Shown here piece by piece: positions 1 through 7,521 of a DNA stretch of 32,842 bases. The notes below the pieces were generated by a model. The model worked only from the letters and a program-made list of their open reading frames with translations, searched no databases and was not told where the DNA came from. Location of the stretch: NCBI GenBank assembly GCA_030550715.1, contig JAUQOU010000023.1, forward strand, positions 1 to 32,842, read 5' to 3'. Numbering within the stretch: the stretch's first letter is position 1; every line of letters begins with the position of its first letter. This DNA comes from a bacterium. GTDB lineage: Bacteria > Calescibacteriota > Calescibacteriia > Calescibacteriales > Calescibacteriaceae. A program made the position numbers and the translations under genes.

Positions 1-2
1 TA

Positions 3-794
3 AAAGATTATATCAAAGAACCTGTGAAAATTTTGAGAATCTGGGAAGGTGGTCTGGCATGGTATGGCGGTGTGATATTTTCAATAATTGTGGGGTATAT
101 ATGGACAAAGAAGAGGAAAGTTAATTTTTTGAGGATGGCAGATATAACTTCTCTTGGGCTTTTTATTGGACTTGCCATTGGAAGATGGGGATGTTTCTCT
201 GCTGGATGCTGTTATGGAAGACCTACTGATTTCCCTCTTGGTGTAGTTTTCAAAAATCCACTTTCTCTCTCAATAATTGGGGTGAAAATCCATCCAACTC
301 AAATTTATGAAGCACTTGGGATGTTTTTCTTTTTCGCTTTCATAAGGGGAATGATGATAGCGTGGAAAAAGCTCGAAGAAGGGAAAGATGCTTCTTTCAA
401 GATAAAAGATATTTTAGAGGGGAAAACTATTTTCGTTTTTATGGTTGAGCTCCTTCTTGTGAGGTTATACTATATGTGGTATGGTAAGGGTATTGTTTTC
501 CCGTCTTTGATTGACATTTTATTTTTGCCATCATTTGTGTTTTTATTTCTCTTTATTGAGTTTTTGGGTTTCAGTTATGGCAGGAGCAGACCGTATTTTG
601 AGGGCATAATATTTTCTATGTATTTTCTGTTTTATGGGAGTTTGAGGTTTTTCCTTGAATTTTTGCGCGACCCATCAGGGCTTTCAGGGTTTATATTAGA
701 TAAAACTATAACCGCTAACCACTTGGTTTCTTTTGTTATGTTCGTGTTTGGAGCTTATTCTTTGGTGAGAGGGAAATTCGCTTTTGCGAAGTAA
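3..794 (+). CDS. lgt: Prolipoprotein diacylglyceryl transferase, 5'-truncated by window edge
   Basis: Lgt transfers diacylglycerol from phosphatidylglycerol to the lipobox cysteine of prolipoproteins in the inner membrane. The frame is open from base 3 and reads KDYIKEP before the GTG at 24. That is internal Lgt sequence, so the gene begins upstream of the window and the GTG is not the start. Visible family signatures are GGLAWYGG, then GRWGCFSAGCCYGRPT (the conserved Arg region), HPTQIYEA, and late RFFLEFLRD. Several hydrophobic segments alternate with these motifs, as expected for a multi-pass membrane protein. The 263 residues present are close to a full family length, so probably only a short N-terminal part is missing. 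At least four lipobox proteins in this window are possible substrates. The gene is convergent with the SPOR gene, 19 bases away. Confidence 0.93.
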   Translation, partial: KDYIKEPVKILRIWEGGLAWYGGVIFSIIVGYIWTKKRKVNFLRMADITSLGLFIGLAIGRWGCFSAGCCYGRPTDFPLGVVFKNPLSLSIIGVKIHPTQIYEALGMFFFFAFIRGMMIAWKKLEEGKDASFKIKDILEGKTIFVFMVELLLVRLYYMWYGKGIVFPSLIDILFLPSFVFLFLFIEFLGFSYGRSRPYFEGIIFSMYFLFYGSLRFFLEFLRDPSGLSGFILDKTITANHLVSFVMFVFGAYSLVRGKFAFAK

Positions 795-813
795 ATTTTT
801 TCTCTTTTATCTT

Positions 814-1590
814 TCAGAATGTTATCAAGCCGTTGAAACCTTTTGATTTGAGTAGTGAGAGGAGTTTCTGAGCGTCTTCTTTCTTTTTGACTTTTCCAAC
901 TCTTACTCTGTATATGTTTTTACCATTTGTTGTGGCTTTTACGATATATGCGGGGAATCCGTATTCTCTCTTTAATTTTTCAGCAAACCTTTTAGCTTTT
1001 TCTTCTGTTTCAAATGAGGCGACCTGAACTGTCCATCTGCCACCACTTTCCCAGAAAGAAATTCTCTCTCCGATTTTCTCCGCATTCTCTTTTTCTTTTT
1101 TGCTCATTTTTGCTGTCTTTTCTGTTCTGCTATTTTTTTCTGATTTTGAAGTTTCTTCTTTATCTTCTTGGATTTTCTTTTCTTCTGATTTTTGTGTTTC
1201 TTCTTTTTGAACTTCTTCTTCATTTTCTTTTTCTTTATATGTTTGATTTATTTGTTCTTTTTTTTCATATGTTTCTGTTATTCCTTTTTGTGATTCTTCT
1301 TGGGTTTGTGGGATAGCTTTTTCTCCTTTTTCAGTCAAGAGATTTTCTTTTGCGGTATGAGTAGAAGATTTTTGCTTTTCAGGTTGTGTCTCTTCTTGCT
1401 TTTCAAAAACCCTTTTTAGAACTTCTTCTAATCCTGTCTCGTGCGATTTAGCTATTTCTTTTCTTAACTCTTCTTTTCCTATGTCTTTTCCTATTTTGAA
1501 GCCGATGAAGAAAGATAGTCCAGCTGATGCGGAGAAGATAAGGAAGCTTATGAGGTATCCTTTGAAGTCAATTTTTTTTTCTTCGTCCAT
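814..1590 (-). CDS. Membrane-anchored SPOR-domain protein
   Basis: A predicted bitopic membrane protein of 258 aa. A short charged cytoplasmic N-terminus is followed by one membrane helix (about residues 12-31). Next comes a long low-complexity linker rich in Glu, Lys, Gln and Ser (about 40-175). A C-terminal SPOR domain (about 183-258) starts at RWTVQVASFETEEKAKRF and shows the family's VQVASF and YRVRVG strands. SPOR domains bind denuded peptidoglycan at division sites, so a role in septation or cell-wall remodelling is inferred. It lies 27 bases downstream of mraY on the same strand, which fits a cell-wall operon. No clear Shine-Dalgarno sequence precedes the ATG. It could be called FtsN- or DedD-like by architecture, but no orthology is claimed. 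Confidence 0.85.
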   Translation of the reverse strand: MDEEKKIDFKGYLISFLIFSASAGLSFFIGFKIGKDIGKEELRKEIAKSHETGLEEVLKRVFEKQEETQPEKQKSSTHTAKENLLTEKGEKAIPQTQEESQKGITETYEKKEQINQTYKEKENEEEVQKEETQKSEEKKIQEDKEETSKSEKNSRTEKTAKMSKKEKENAEKIGERISFWESGGRWTVQVASFETEEKAKRFAEKLKREYGFPAYIVKATTNGKNIYRVRVGKVKKKEDAQKLLSLLKSKGFNGLITF

Positions 1591-1617
1591 CTGAAAGATA
1601 TTTTAAAAATCCTGACG

Positions 1618-2658
1618 TTATTTTCCTTTTATTCCGAAGAGAGCTATTGCGGCGAAGATTATTCCGATTATCAGGAAGCGTGCTGTCACTTTTGGTTCGC
1701 TTACTCCACCAAGTTCAAAGTGATGGTGTAATGGAGCCATTCTGAAAACTCTTTTTCCTCTGGTTATTTTAAAGTATGCCACCTGAATTATTACTGATAT
1801 TGCTTCTACAACAAAGAGAAGCCCGAATATAGGGAGGAAGAGTTCAAACTTTCCTATTATGCTTATGTATCCGAGGAGAGCTCCGAGAGATAGAGAGCCG
1901 GAATCTCCCATGAAAACCTGAGCGGGATAGCTGTTCCACCACAAAAATCCAAGTATTGCGCCTTGTATTGCTGAGCACAAAATAACAACTTCTCCGATTC
2001 CATTTACGAAAAACAGGTTAAGGTATTTTGCAAATATGAGGTGTCCTGAAAGGTATAGGAATACAGTGGATACCGCAAAAGATATGAGGGCGTGTCCTCC
2101 TGCTAATCCATCTATTCCGTCTGTCAGATTAACAGCGTTAGAACTTCCCACAATTATGAAAACACACAGAATAATGTAAAGCCACATAGGAAGGTCTAAA
2201 AAACTATCTGTATATGGTATTTTCAAAGATGGTTTGAGTCCAACGAGGTTATATGTTATGCCTATGATGATTATAGATATGATGATTTGGAGAGCAAACT
2301 TTTGAGATATTGTGAGACCTCGCTTTTTACTCTTTTTCTTCAAAACATCGTCTAAAAGTCCAAGAAAAGTAAATAGTGCGAAGGTCAAAAGGGAGAGTGT
2401 AAGATATGGTTTTGTGAGGTCTCCGAAAATTATTGTCGCTATGAGTGAAGTTAGGAATATGAAGAACCCGCCTGCTGTGGGAGTTCCTTCCTTTGAAAAA
2501 TGCGATTTTGGTCCCCACTGTGAAACCTTCTGACCAAGTCCTATTCTTTTGAGAAAATTTATTATTTTTGAACCGAAGAAGATGAAAATTATGAGTGAGA
2601 TAAGCGAAGAAGCGATCGCCCTTTCCATTATCTTGTAATCGAAAAAAGATGCGAGCAT
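1618..2658 (-). CDS. mraY: Phospho-N-acetylmuramoyl-pentapeptide-transferase MraY
   Basis: MraY makes lipid I by transferring phospho-MurNAc-pentapeptide from the UDP precursor to undecaprenyl phosphate at the inner membrane. It is polytopic, with the hallmarks GTPTAGG near the N-terminus, the acidic FLGLLDD motif followed by a basic stretch, NAVNLTDGIDGLAGG, QVFMGDSGSLSLGALLG, and MAPLHHHFE near the C-terminus. The length of 346 aa is normal. I chose the ATG at 2658 because the product then starts MLASFF, like many MraY proteins. The frame also has an upstream TTG at 2679, which would add seven residues. Neither start has a visible Shine-Dalgarno sequence. mraY sits outside a mur/fts cluster here, with only a SPOR gene downstream. 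Confidence 0.96.
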   Translation of the reverse strand: MLASFFDYKIMERAIASSLISLIIFIFFGSKIINFLKRIGLGQKVSQWGPKSHFSKEGTPTAGGFFIFLTSLIATIIFGDLTKPYLTLSLLTFALFTFLGLLDDVLKKKSKKRGLTISQKFALQIIISIIIIGITYNLVGLKPSLKIPYTDSFLDLPMWLYIILCVFIIVGSSNAVNLTDGIDGLAGGHALISFAVSTVFLYLSGHLIFAKYLNLFFVNGIGEVVILCSAIQGAILGFLWWNSYPAQVFMGDSGSLSLGALLGYISIIGKFELFLPIFGLLFVVEAISVIIQVAYFKITRGKRVFRMAPLHHHFELGGVSEPKVTARFLIIGIIFAAIALFGIKGK

Positions 2659-2755
2659 ATTATAAAAAATTCTACTCAATTGAAATCAGAATTTCCACAA
2701 GAGATTTTGTTTAGACATAAAGAAAATTCTCTATTTTAAGATTAAAATTTGATTT

Positions 2756-4387
2756 GTGTTGCAAATACGAATTTGCGTTCTATTTTTGGGACTCCTTCTG
2801 AATTTTTCCCCTTTTATTTTTGTCAAATCTATTTTTGCTCAAAGTATATCTTGTACAAGCTGTAAAGATGAATGGTGCTCTTCTTCAACACAGGTCGGAA
2901 TCATAAATCAAGATAATATAATCACAAAAAATTATTCTGTTCAGGTTTCTTTTTCTTGCTCAGGTTGTTCCCAGTACAAGCTCCGTATAGCTTATGACGA
3001 TAGCTTGGGGAAAAAATACATTGTAGAAAAAAACATTTCAGATGGAGACAACGCGCAGGAGATAAATTTCCAAAACCTCTATGTATCTGATGGAAAAATA
3101 CTTATATCTTTTGAGGTATCATCAACATCTGCGAGCGGATACCAAACTCTGAGTTTTTTTACATGCAACATATTTTACGATGATTATCCGAAAAGAGTAA
3201 GTGGTGTACGAGCTTTTGGAAAAGATAGAAGTTTTTCGGTCCAGTGGGACGCGGTAAAAGATAGAGATATCCAAAAATATGTAGTTTATGTAGGATACGA
3301 GGGAAGTTGTAGCGCATACACTTTTGAAACGAACACGAATTCTATTGAGATAAATAATCTGGGCGGTAAAGAAGTTGAAAACGGAGTAAGATATTGCGGA
3401 TTTGTCAGAGCAGTAGATTACGGAGGAAAATTTTCTCCTGACTCAGATTTTTTCTATGTCGTGCCTTACAGGAGCTTGGAGTTTGGAAAATCATCTCCAC
3501 CTGATGAGAATGTCGGATGCGTGATAACATATATTTTCGGAAGAGATTCAGTTTTCTATTCTCTTGGAATGATCTTGAAGGATTTTCTTTTGAGAGGAAT
3601 TTTTAGCAGGGAGATTGTGAAGTTATACTATGATTTTTCTCCGAAGTTTGTGAATTTTCTTAGGGTTTTATCTCGTGTTTTCAGGAGTTTTTTTTCGGTT
3701 CAGGAATCAAGGGCAGATGAGCCAGACGAAGAATGGAGATGGGATGGTTTCTTCTCTTTTGGTTTCAAGTTTGGTTCTTTTGTGAATGCGGGAAAGGTTG
3801 GGAATAGCAGTTTGTTTTCGCTTGCTTATAGCAAAAGGGTATTTTTTGCTGATTTCACTTTTTCAAAAAAGATCTTTTCTCCTTTTGGTGTGCTTCCTTT
3901 TTTTATATCTTTTGATATTGCTCCGAGCTACCTTCGTGGCAAAAGGGTAGCTATATCTGATAACAACGAGCTTTTGCGACTTGATGAAAACTATTCTTCT
4001 ATGTTCATATCGTTTTTCGGAGTTGGAATTGATTTGTTTGCTGATTTCGTTCAAGAGCAGATAGTTGTTCCGTTTTTGAGTTTCAGACCTTCTGCGATTT
4101 CATTTTTTGAGTACTATGATGTTGGTGGTAAGGGGGTTTTTGGTATGGTTTTTGGCTGGCAGGTTTCGGGTGGATTTCAGATTCTTTTAGATATGTTTGA
4201 CAGAGTTTCGGAATCAGGGTTGAGGACGGAGTATGGAATAAAAGATACATATCTTTTCTTTGAGTTCAGTTCTGCTAACATAAACTTAGTGAGAAAAAAG
4301 GGAGCAGGATTTTTATCACTCAAAAGGTCAAACTACTTTGATTTTTCATCTTTTGTTTTTTCTGCTGGGGTGAATCTTTTTTACTGA
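2756..4387 (+). CDS. Secreted FN3 / CFI-box / outer-membrane beta-barrel protein (MXAN_2562-like)
   Basis: The product has 543 aa. Residues 1-29 form a signal peptide ending SIFAQ. A Cys-rich N-terminal region (33-71) with CTSCKDEWC and CSGC follows, then a fibronectin III-like domain (about 147-237). About 253-312 is a CFI-box-like segment: CVITYIFGRD, LKDFLLRGIF, IVKLYYDFSPKF, FLRVLSRVFRSFF. The final 215 residues alternate aromatic and polar residues and end in NLFY, typical of an outer-membrane barrel. The CFI-box is usually C-terminal; here it is internal and the first motif is CVI rather than CFI. The overall order recalls the myxobacterial MXAN_2562 outer-membrane family. The gene starts at GTG with an alternative TTG directly after, and no clear Shine-Dalgarno. 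It is divergent from mraY. Function is unknown. Confidence 0.75.
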   Translation: MLQIRICVLFLGLLLNFSPFIFVKSIFAQSISCTSCKDEWCSSSTQVGIINQDNIITKNYSVQVSFSCSGCSQYKLRIAYDDSLGKKYIVEKNISDGDNAQEINFQNLYVSDGKILISFEVSSTSASGYQTLSFFTCNIFYDDYPKRVSGVRAFGKDRSFSVQWDAVKDRDIQKYVVYVGYEGSCSAYTFETNTNSIEINNLGGKEVENGVRYCGFVRAVDYGGKFSPDSDFFYVVPYRSLEFGKSSPPDENVGCVITYIFGRDSVFYSLGMILKDFLLRGIFSREIVKLYYDFSPKFVNFLRVLSRVFRSFFSVQESRADEPDEEWRWDGFFSFGFKFGSFVNAGKVGNSSLFSLAYSKRVFFADFTFSKKIFSPFGVLPFFISFDIAPSYLRGKRVAISDNNELLRLDENYSSMFISFFGVGIDLFADFVQEQIVVPFLSFRPSAISFFEYYDVGGKGVFGMVFGWQVSGGFQILLDMFDRVSESGLRTEYGIKDTYLFFEFSSANINLVRKKGAGFLSLKRSNYFDFSSFVFSAGVNLFY

Positions 4388-4409
4388 TTTTGTGAGTTCT
4401 ATCTTACTT

Positions 4410-5636
4410 TCACATAGATTTTTCTGTTTTGATCTGAATCATTTTTCTATTTTGCATTGTTGGGGTGAGTTTAATCTTTCTTTTTGAGAGTTCGCCCTGT
4501 AGAGCGAAGATGAGGTCATCTGATTGACCTTTGTACCATATTCGGAAGGTCATAAGCGACGATGTAGCGGTTTCTCTTTTGTATTCTGATGATATAGCTT
4601 TTATAGAATCGATTATTTCTTTCTGAGATTCAAGGTCTTTGAAGTTCCCATATACGAATATGAGGAATTGTTTCCCTTTTTTGAGGTCAGATTTCCAGTA
4701 GTCCATGATTTGTGTGATGAGCTTATCTGTTGCGTCTCTTATAGCTTCTGCGAGTGTGACTCTATCTTTTCCGGGACCTGCAACGAGTTCTTTTGAAAAA
4801 CCGGTTGAAGAACCGATTAGCCGTCCTGTTGTTGATTCAAATGCTTTCAAGGATGCGGTGGCTTTTACTGTTTTGTCAGAGCCGACTCTACCTTCTTCAA
4901 ATTTTCCTTCCAAAGTTATGTATATATCTGCTCCTATTGCGAGAGCTATTTTTGCGGTTGGGTCCTGGGGAAGTCCCTCAACTGCTTCAACCTGTTGAGC
5001 CATCTCGTAGAGTTTCTGAACTGTTTCTGGGTTAAGAACTTCAAACTTTTTTGTTGTAAGATAAGAATTAACTTCGCTCACACCGAAATCTATCCAGTTT
5101 TGGTTTTTTACTTTTTCATCTGGTATGACGACGATTGAGGGGTTTTCAAGAACTTCTATTATTTCTTCTCTCTTTTTTATGTATCCTGCTGATACTAGGT
5201 AATCTTCAAGTAGTTTTTTTCTGACTATTGCTTTTACTTCTACTCTTATTTTTCCGTCGGGAGTTCTTGTTCTTTTTGGAGTTCCTTCAATTCTTACATA
5301 TTTATCTGGTTCTGAGAAGATTGATTCTTTGTTTGTTTCTATTTTAGATTTTTCTTCATCTGTTTGGGCGAGTGTTTGGATTACTGCCCACATGGCGTTG
5401 AGTTTTGCTTCATGTATTGCTCCTTCTATATGCTCCCATGTTCCTTTTGAATTTACCTCAACATTTTCAGGGTCAAGAGATGATATAATTTGTGCGTCAA
5501 AGGTTTGTGGGTATTTTGGCATTTTTTTCGCACAGCTTTGAGAGAAAAGAAGAAAGAAAAGGACAGCGGGAGCGGTTAGCAGATATGGTTTGAACAGACC
5601 CTCTATTATTTTTATCTTTACTTTATTCATTGCCAT
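4410..5636 (-). CDS. FlgT/CsgG-like outer-membrane lipoprotein
   Basis: A 408-aa lipoprotein with hydrophobic segment 17-34 and lipobox LFSQSC, lipidated at Cys35. The segment GTWEHIEGAIHEAKLNAMWAVIQTLA resembles the N-terminal helix of FlgT and LPP20-type domains, which carries a run of alanine-rich residues. The middle region (VIPDEKVKNQNWIDFGVSEVNSYL and IALAIGADIYITLEGKF) resembles the nucleotide-binding-like fold of CsgG/FlgT periplasmic proteins. This assignment rests on pattern recognition only, and the exact family is uncertain. A clear Shine-Dalgarno (GGAGG, bases 5647-5651) lies 10 bases before the ATG at 5636, which supports this start over the ATG two codons later. It lies 97 bases downstream of the Gfo/Idh/MocA gene on the same strand. 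Confidence 0.6.
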   Translation of the reverse strand: MAMNKVKIKIIEGLFKPYLLTAPAVLFFLLFSQSCAKKMPKYPQTFDAQIISSLDPENVEVNSKGTWEHIEGAIHEAKLNAMWAVIQTLAQTDEEKSKIETNKESIFSEPDKYVRIEGTPKRTRTPDGKIRVEVKAIVRKKLLEDYLVSAGYIKKREEIIEVLENPSIVVIPDEKVKNQNWIDFGVSEVNSYLTTKKFEVLNPETVQKLYEMAQQVEAVEGLPQDPTAKIALAIGADIYITLEGKFEEGRVGSDKTVKATASLKAFESTTGRLIGSSTGFSKELVAGPGKDRVTLAEAIRDATDKLITQIMDYWKSDLKKGKQFLIFVYGNFKDLESQKEIIDSIKAISSEYKRETATSSLMTFRIWYKGQSDDLIFALQGELSKRKIKLTPTMQNRKMIQIKTEKSM

Positions 5637-5733
5637 CTTTTCTTTTCCTCCTTTTTGAATCTTGTTGTTTTTATTTTAATTCTTTTGCCAGTTTTTTTGT
5701 TTTTTGGATTTATGAAAAATTACAAAAATTTTT

Positions 5734-6699
5734 TTATCCGATTGAGTTTTCTGGCATGAAAATAAGGGCTTCTTTTATTTTTTCTGCGATGAGGATTGAT
5801 TTTGACGCCTCTTCTATTGGTATTTCTGGCTCCTTCCCATCAAGTACGCATGAGATAAAAGAGTCAATCTCTTTTTTCATCGGGTCTGAATTTTCAAAGT
5901 TCCTTATTATAGCTTTGATTTCGTATTTTCCGTTTAGTTTTTCTCTTCTGTAAACTTCTGTTCTTCTTTCAAGGAAATCAATTGATATATAAGAGCCGGT
6001 CTGAAATATTCTCATTTTTCTGAATTTTCTGTATGAGACGCGAGATGATGTAAGTTCTGCTATGCATCCTTTCAAAAATTTTATTCTTGCCATAGCGATG
6101 TCGGGTTTATCTGTTATAACGGGGATTCCCATAGCTTCTATTGTTTCTATTTGTGTATCGTTTATCAATCCTATGAGTGCGTCTATGTCGTGAATCATTA
6201 TATCAAATATGACATCTATATCTGTTCCTCTTCCGGGGAATTGGCTCAATCTTTCAGCTCTGATATACCCTGGCATTTTTACGAACTGTTTTGCGAATGT
6301 ATAGGCGGAGTTGAATCTTTCTATGTATCCGACTTGAACTATAACTCCTTTTTTCTTTGCGAGTTCTTTGAGTTCTTCTGCCTGTTCGTATTTTGTGGTT
6401 ATGGGTTTTTCTACAAAGACATGTTTTCCGTTTTCAATAGATTTTTTGAGTATTTTGTAGTGTGTTTTTGCAGGCGTTGCAATGAAAACAGCATCGCAGA
6501 AAGGGAGCACATCTTCAAAGTTTTTTGAGGCGATTTCAATTTCTTCTCTTTTGAGCTTTTTAAGGAGGTCTTTCGCTGTTTCAATTTTTTCTTCTTCTAT
6601 GTCGCATATTGCAGATATTTTGACGAACTCGTTTTCTGCAAGTTTTTCAAGGTGGATTGTGCCCGCAAAACCCAGTCCGATTACCCCGACCCTTAACAT
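5734..6699 (-). CDS. Gfo/Idh/MocA-family NAD(P)-dependent sugar oxidoreductase
   Basis: A 321-aa protein. The N-terminal Rossmann fold starts VGVIGLGFAGTIH. A FIATPAKTHY strand and the conserved EKP motif (Glu97-Lys98-Pro99), which places the catalytic lysine, complete the dinucleotide-binding half. The C-terminal half contains SQFPGRGTDIDVIFDIMIHD, including the Asp/His pair used in substrate oxidation. That segment resembles members found with lipid A genes, such as the UDP-GlcNAc 3-oxidase GnnA. Oxidation of a nucleotide-activated amino sugar for envelope glycolipid is therefore a reasonable inference, but no GnnB or lpx gene is in this window. No Shine-Dalgarno is visible before the ATG. 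Confidence 0.8.
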   Translation of the reverse strand: MLRVGVIGLGFAGTIHLEKLAENEFVKISAICDIEEEKIETAKDLLKKLKREEIEIASKNFEDVLPFCDAVFIATPAKTHYKILKKSIENGKHVFVEKPITTKYEQAEELKELAKKKGVIVQVGYIERFNSAYTFAKQFVKMPGYIRAERLSQFPGRGTDIDVIFDIMIHDIDALIGLINDTQIETIEAMGIPVITDKPDIAMARIKFLKGCIAELTSSRVSYRKFRKMRIFQTGSYISIDFLERRTEVYRREKLNGKYEIKAIIRNFENSDPMKKEIDSFISCVLDGKEPEIPIEEASKSILIAEKIKEALIFMPENSIG

Positions 6700-6744
6700 T
6701 AGAGCTTAATTTTACTAAAATTTGTCCCAATTTTTATTTTTACA

Positions 6745-6768
6745 ATAAACTTTTTTGAGAAAGTTTAT
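6745..6768. repeat. Perfect 9-bp inverted repeat with 6-base loop
   Basis: ATAAACTTT and AAAGTTTAT are exact reverse complements separated by six bases. The element lies in the 172-base divergent region between the oxidoreductase gene and the tRNA-smpB unit. It could be an operator or a structural element. It lacks a GC-rich stem and following T run, so it is not a standard terminator. Being AT-rich, it could also be chance. Confidence 0.4.
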
Positions 6769-6837
6769 CAAAAAGGAATTTTTATGTTGGCTTTGAGATA
6801 AGAAAAACGAAAAAGAGCAAAACTTATTTTTCCTATT

Positions 6838-6843
6838 TATACT
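6838..6843 (+). promoter_or_regulatory. Possible -10 box for the tRNA-Gln/tRNA-Ser/smpB unit
   Basis: TATACT lies 28 bases before the first base of tRNA-Gln in an AT-rich region and matches five of six consensus positions. I found no convincing -35 hexamer at the usual spacing, so this is a weak call. Confidence 0.3.
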
Positions 6844-6871
6844 TTTTTTTAAATAAGTGGTTTTTCATATT

Positions 6872-6946
6872 TGGGGGGTAGTTTAATTGGCAGAACATCG
6901 GACTCTGGATCCGAGGGTCGAGGTTCGAGTCCTCGCCCCCCAGCCA
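6872..6946 (+). tRNA. tRNA-Gln (anticodon CTG)
   Basis: A complete cloverleaf with an encoded CCA end. The acceptor stem TGGGGGG pairs with CCCCCCA, followed by discriminator G and CCA. The anticodon stem TCGGA/TCCGA encloses the loop CTCTGGA, giving anticodon CTG, which reads CAG. The T arm is CGAGG-TTCGAGT-CCTCG. A U1-A72 first pair and G73 are usual for tRNA-Gln. It is eight bases upstream of tRNA-Ser and is probably cotranscribed with it. Confidence 0.96.
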
Positions 6947-6954
6947 GGATAAAA

Positions 6955-7043
6955 GGAGGGGTGTCCGAGCGGTCCAAGGAGCGTGGCTGGAAACCACGTG
7001 CCCTGTAAAAAGGGGCGCACGGGTTCAAATCCCGTCCCCTCCG
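6955..7043 (+). tRNA. tRNA-Ser (anticodon GGA)
   Basis: A class II tRNA with a long variable arm. The acceptor stem GGAGGGG pairs with CCCCTCC and the discriminator is G. The anticodon stem CGTGG/CCACG encloses CTGGAAA, so the anticodon is GGA, reading UCC and UCU. The variable arm follows, then the T arm ACGGG-TTCAAAT-CCCGT. Unlike the neighbouring tRNA-Gln, CCA is not encoded: the discriminator is followed by CCC. The 3' end would therefore need processing and CCA addition. Only nine bases separate it from the smpB start codon. Confidence 0.96.
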
Positions 7044-7052
7044 CCCTTAAAA

Positions 7053-7499
7053 ATGCCAAACTTAAAAGTTATAACAAAAAATAGAAACGCAAACGAATAT
7101 GAAATAGAAGAAAAATTTATCGCCGGAATAAGCTTGCTCGGATCAGAAGTAAAATCAATAAGAAAAGGAAATGTGTCTATTGATGAGGCGGTTGTAACAT
7201 TCATAAAAGGCAGACCTTTTATTTTGAATATGTATATCGCACCTTATCAGAACTCACATTTTGGTCATGAACCAACTCGTACAAGAGCGCTTCTTCTCAC
7301 GAAAAAAGAAATAGAAAAACTTTACGGTAAGACAACAAGAAAAGAGATGAAAATAATTCCTCTTTCAGTCATAATAAAAGATAACAAACTCGTGAAAATA
7401 GAAATAGGTCTGGGGAGAAAAAAGAAACTCTGGGATAAAAGAAAAGATATAATAGAAAAAGAAATGAGAAGAAAAGAAAGAGAACTCCGTAGGTTTTAG
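7053..7499 (+). CDS. smpB: SsrA-binding protein SmpB
   Basis: SmpB binds the tRNA-like domain of tmRNA and delivers it to stalled ribosomes for trans-translation. The 148-aa length is typical. Family marks are EEKFIAGISLLGSEVKSIRKG at the N-terminus (an OB-fold strand set), IAPYQN, PTRTRALLLTKKEI, and a basic C-terminal tail (KKLWDKRKDI, then Arg/Lys-rich) that enters the decoding centre. The start aligns with other SmpB proteins. There is no Shine-Dalgarno: the ATG comes nine bases after the tRNA-Ser 3' end, so the mRNA would be nearly leaderless once the tRNA is excised. No tmRNA gene is recognisable in this window. The gene is convergent with carB. Confidence 0.97.
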   Translation: MPNLKVITKNRNANEYEIEEKFIAGISLLGSEVKSIRKGNVSIDEAVVTFIKGRPFILNMYIAPYQNSHFGHEPTRTRALLLTKKEIEKLYGKTTRKEMKIIPLSVIIKDNKLVKIEIGLGRKKKLWDKRKDIIEKEMRRKERELRRF

Positions 7500-7521
7500 A
7501 CAATTTATTCTGAAAAACCTT

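Noticed and set aside
24-26. GTG at 24 as the start of lgt
   Set aside because: The frame is open upstream to the window edge and encodes conserved Lgt sequence, so the gene is truncated rather than starting here.
2659-2679. TTG at 2679 as the mraY start
   Set aside because: It has no ribosome-binding site, and the ATG at 2658 gives a product start more like other MraY proteins; the longer form cannot be excluded.
5630-5953. A 107-codon plus-strand frame across the 5' end of the lipoprotein gene and the oxidoreductase gene
   Set aside because: It mostly mirrors the oxidoreductase coding sequence, and its hydrophobic composition comes from reading A-rich codons backwards.
7491-7520. AGGTTTT/AAAACCT hairpin at the smpB-carB junction as a bidirectional terminator
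   Set aside because: The 16-base loop is large, the stem is AT-rich and overlaps the smpB stop, and no T run follows.
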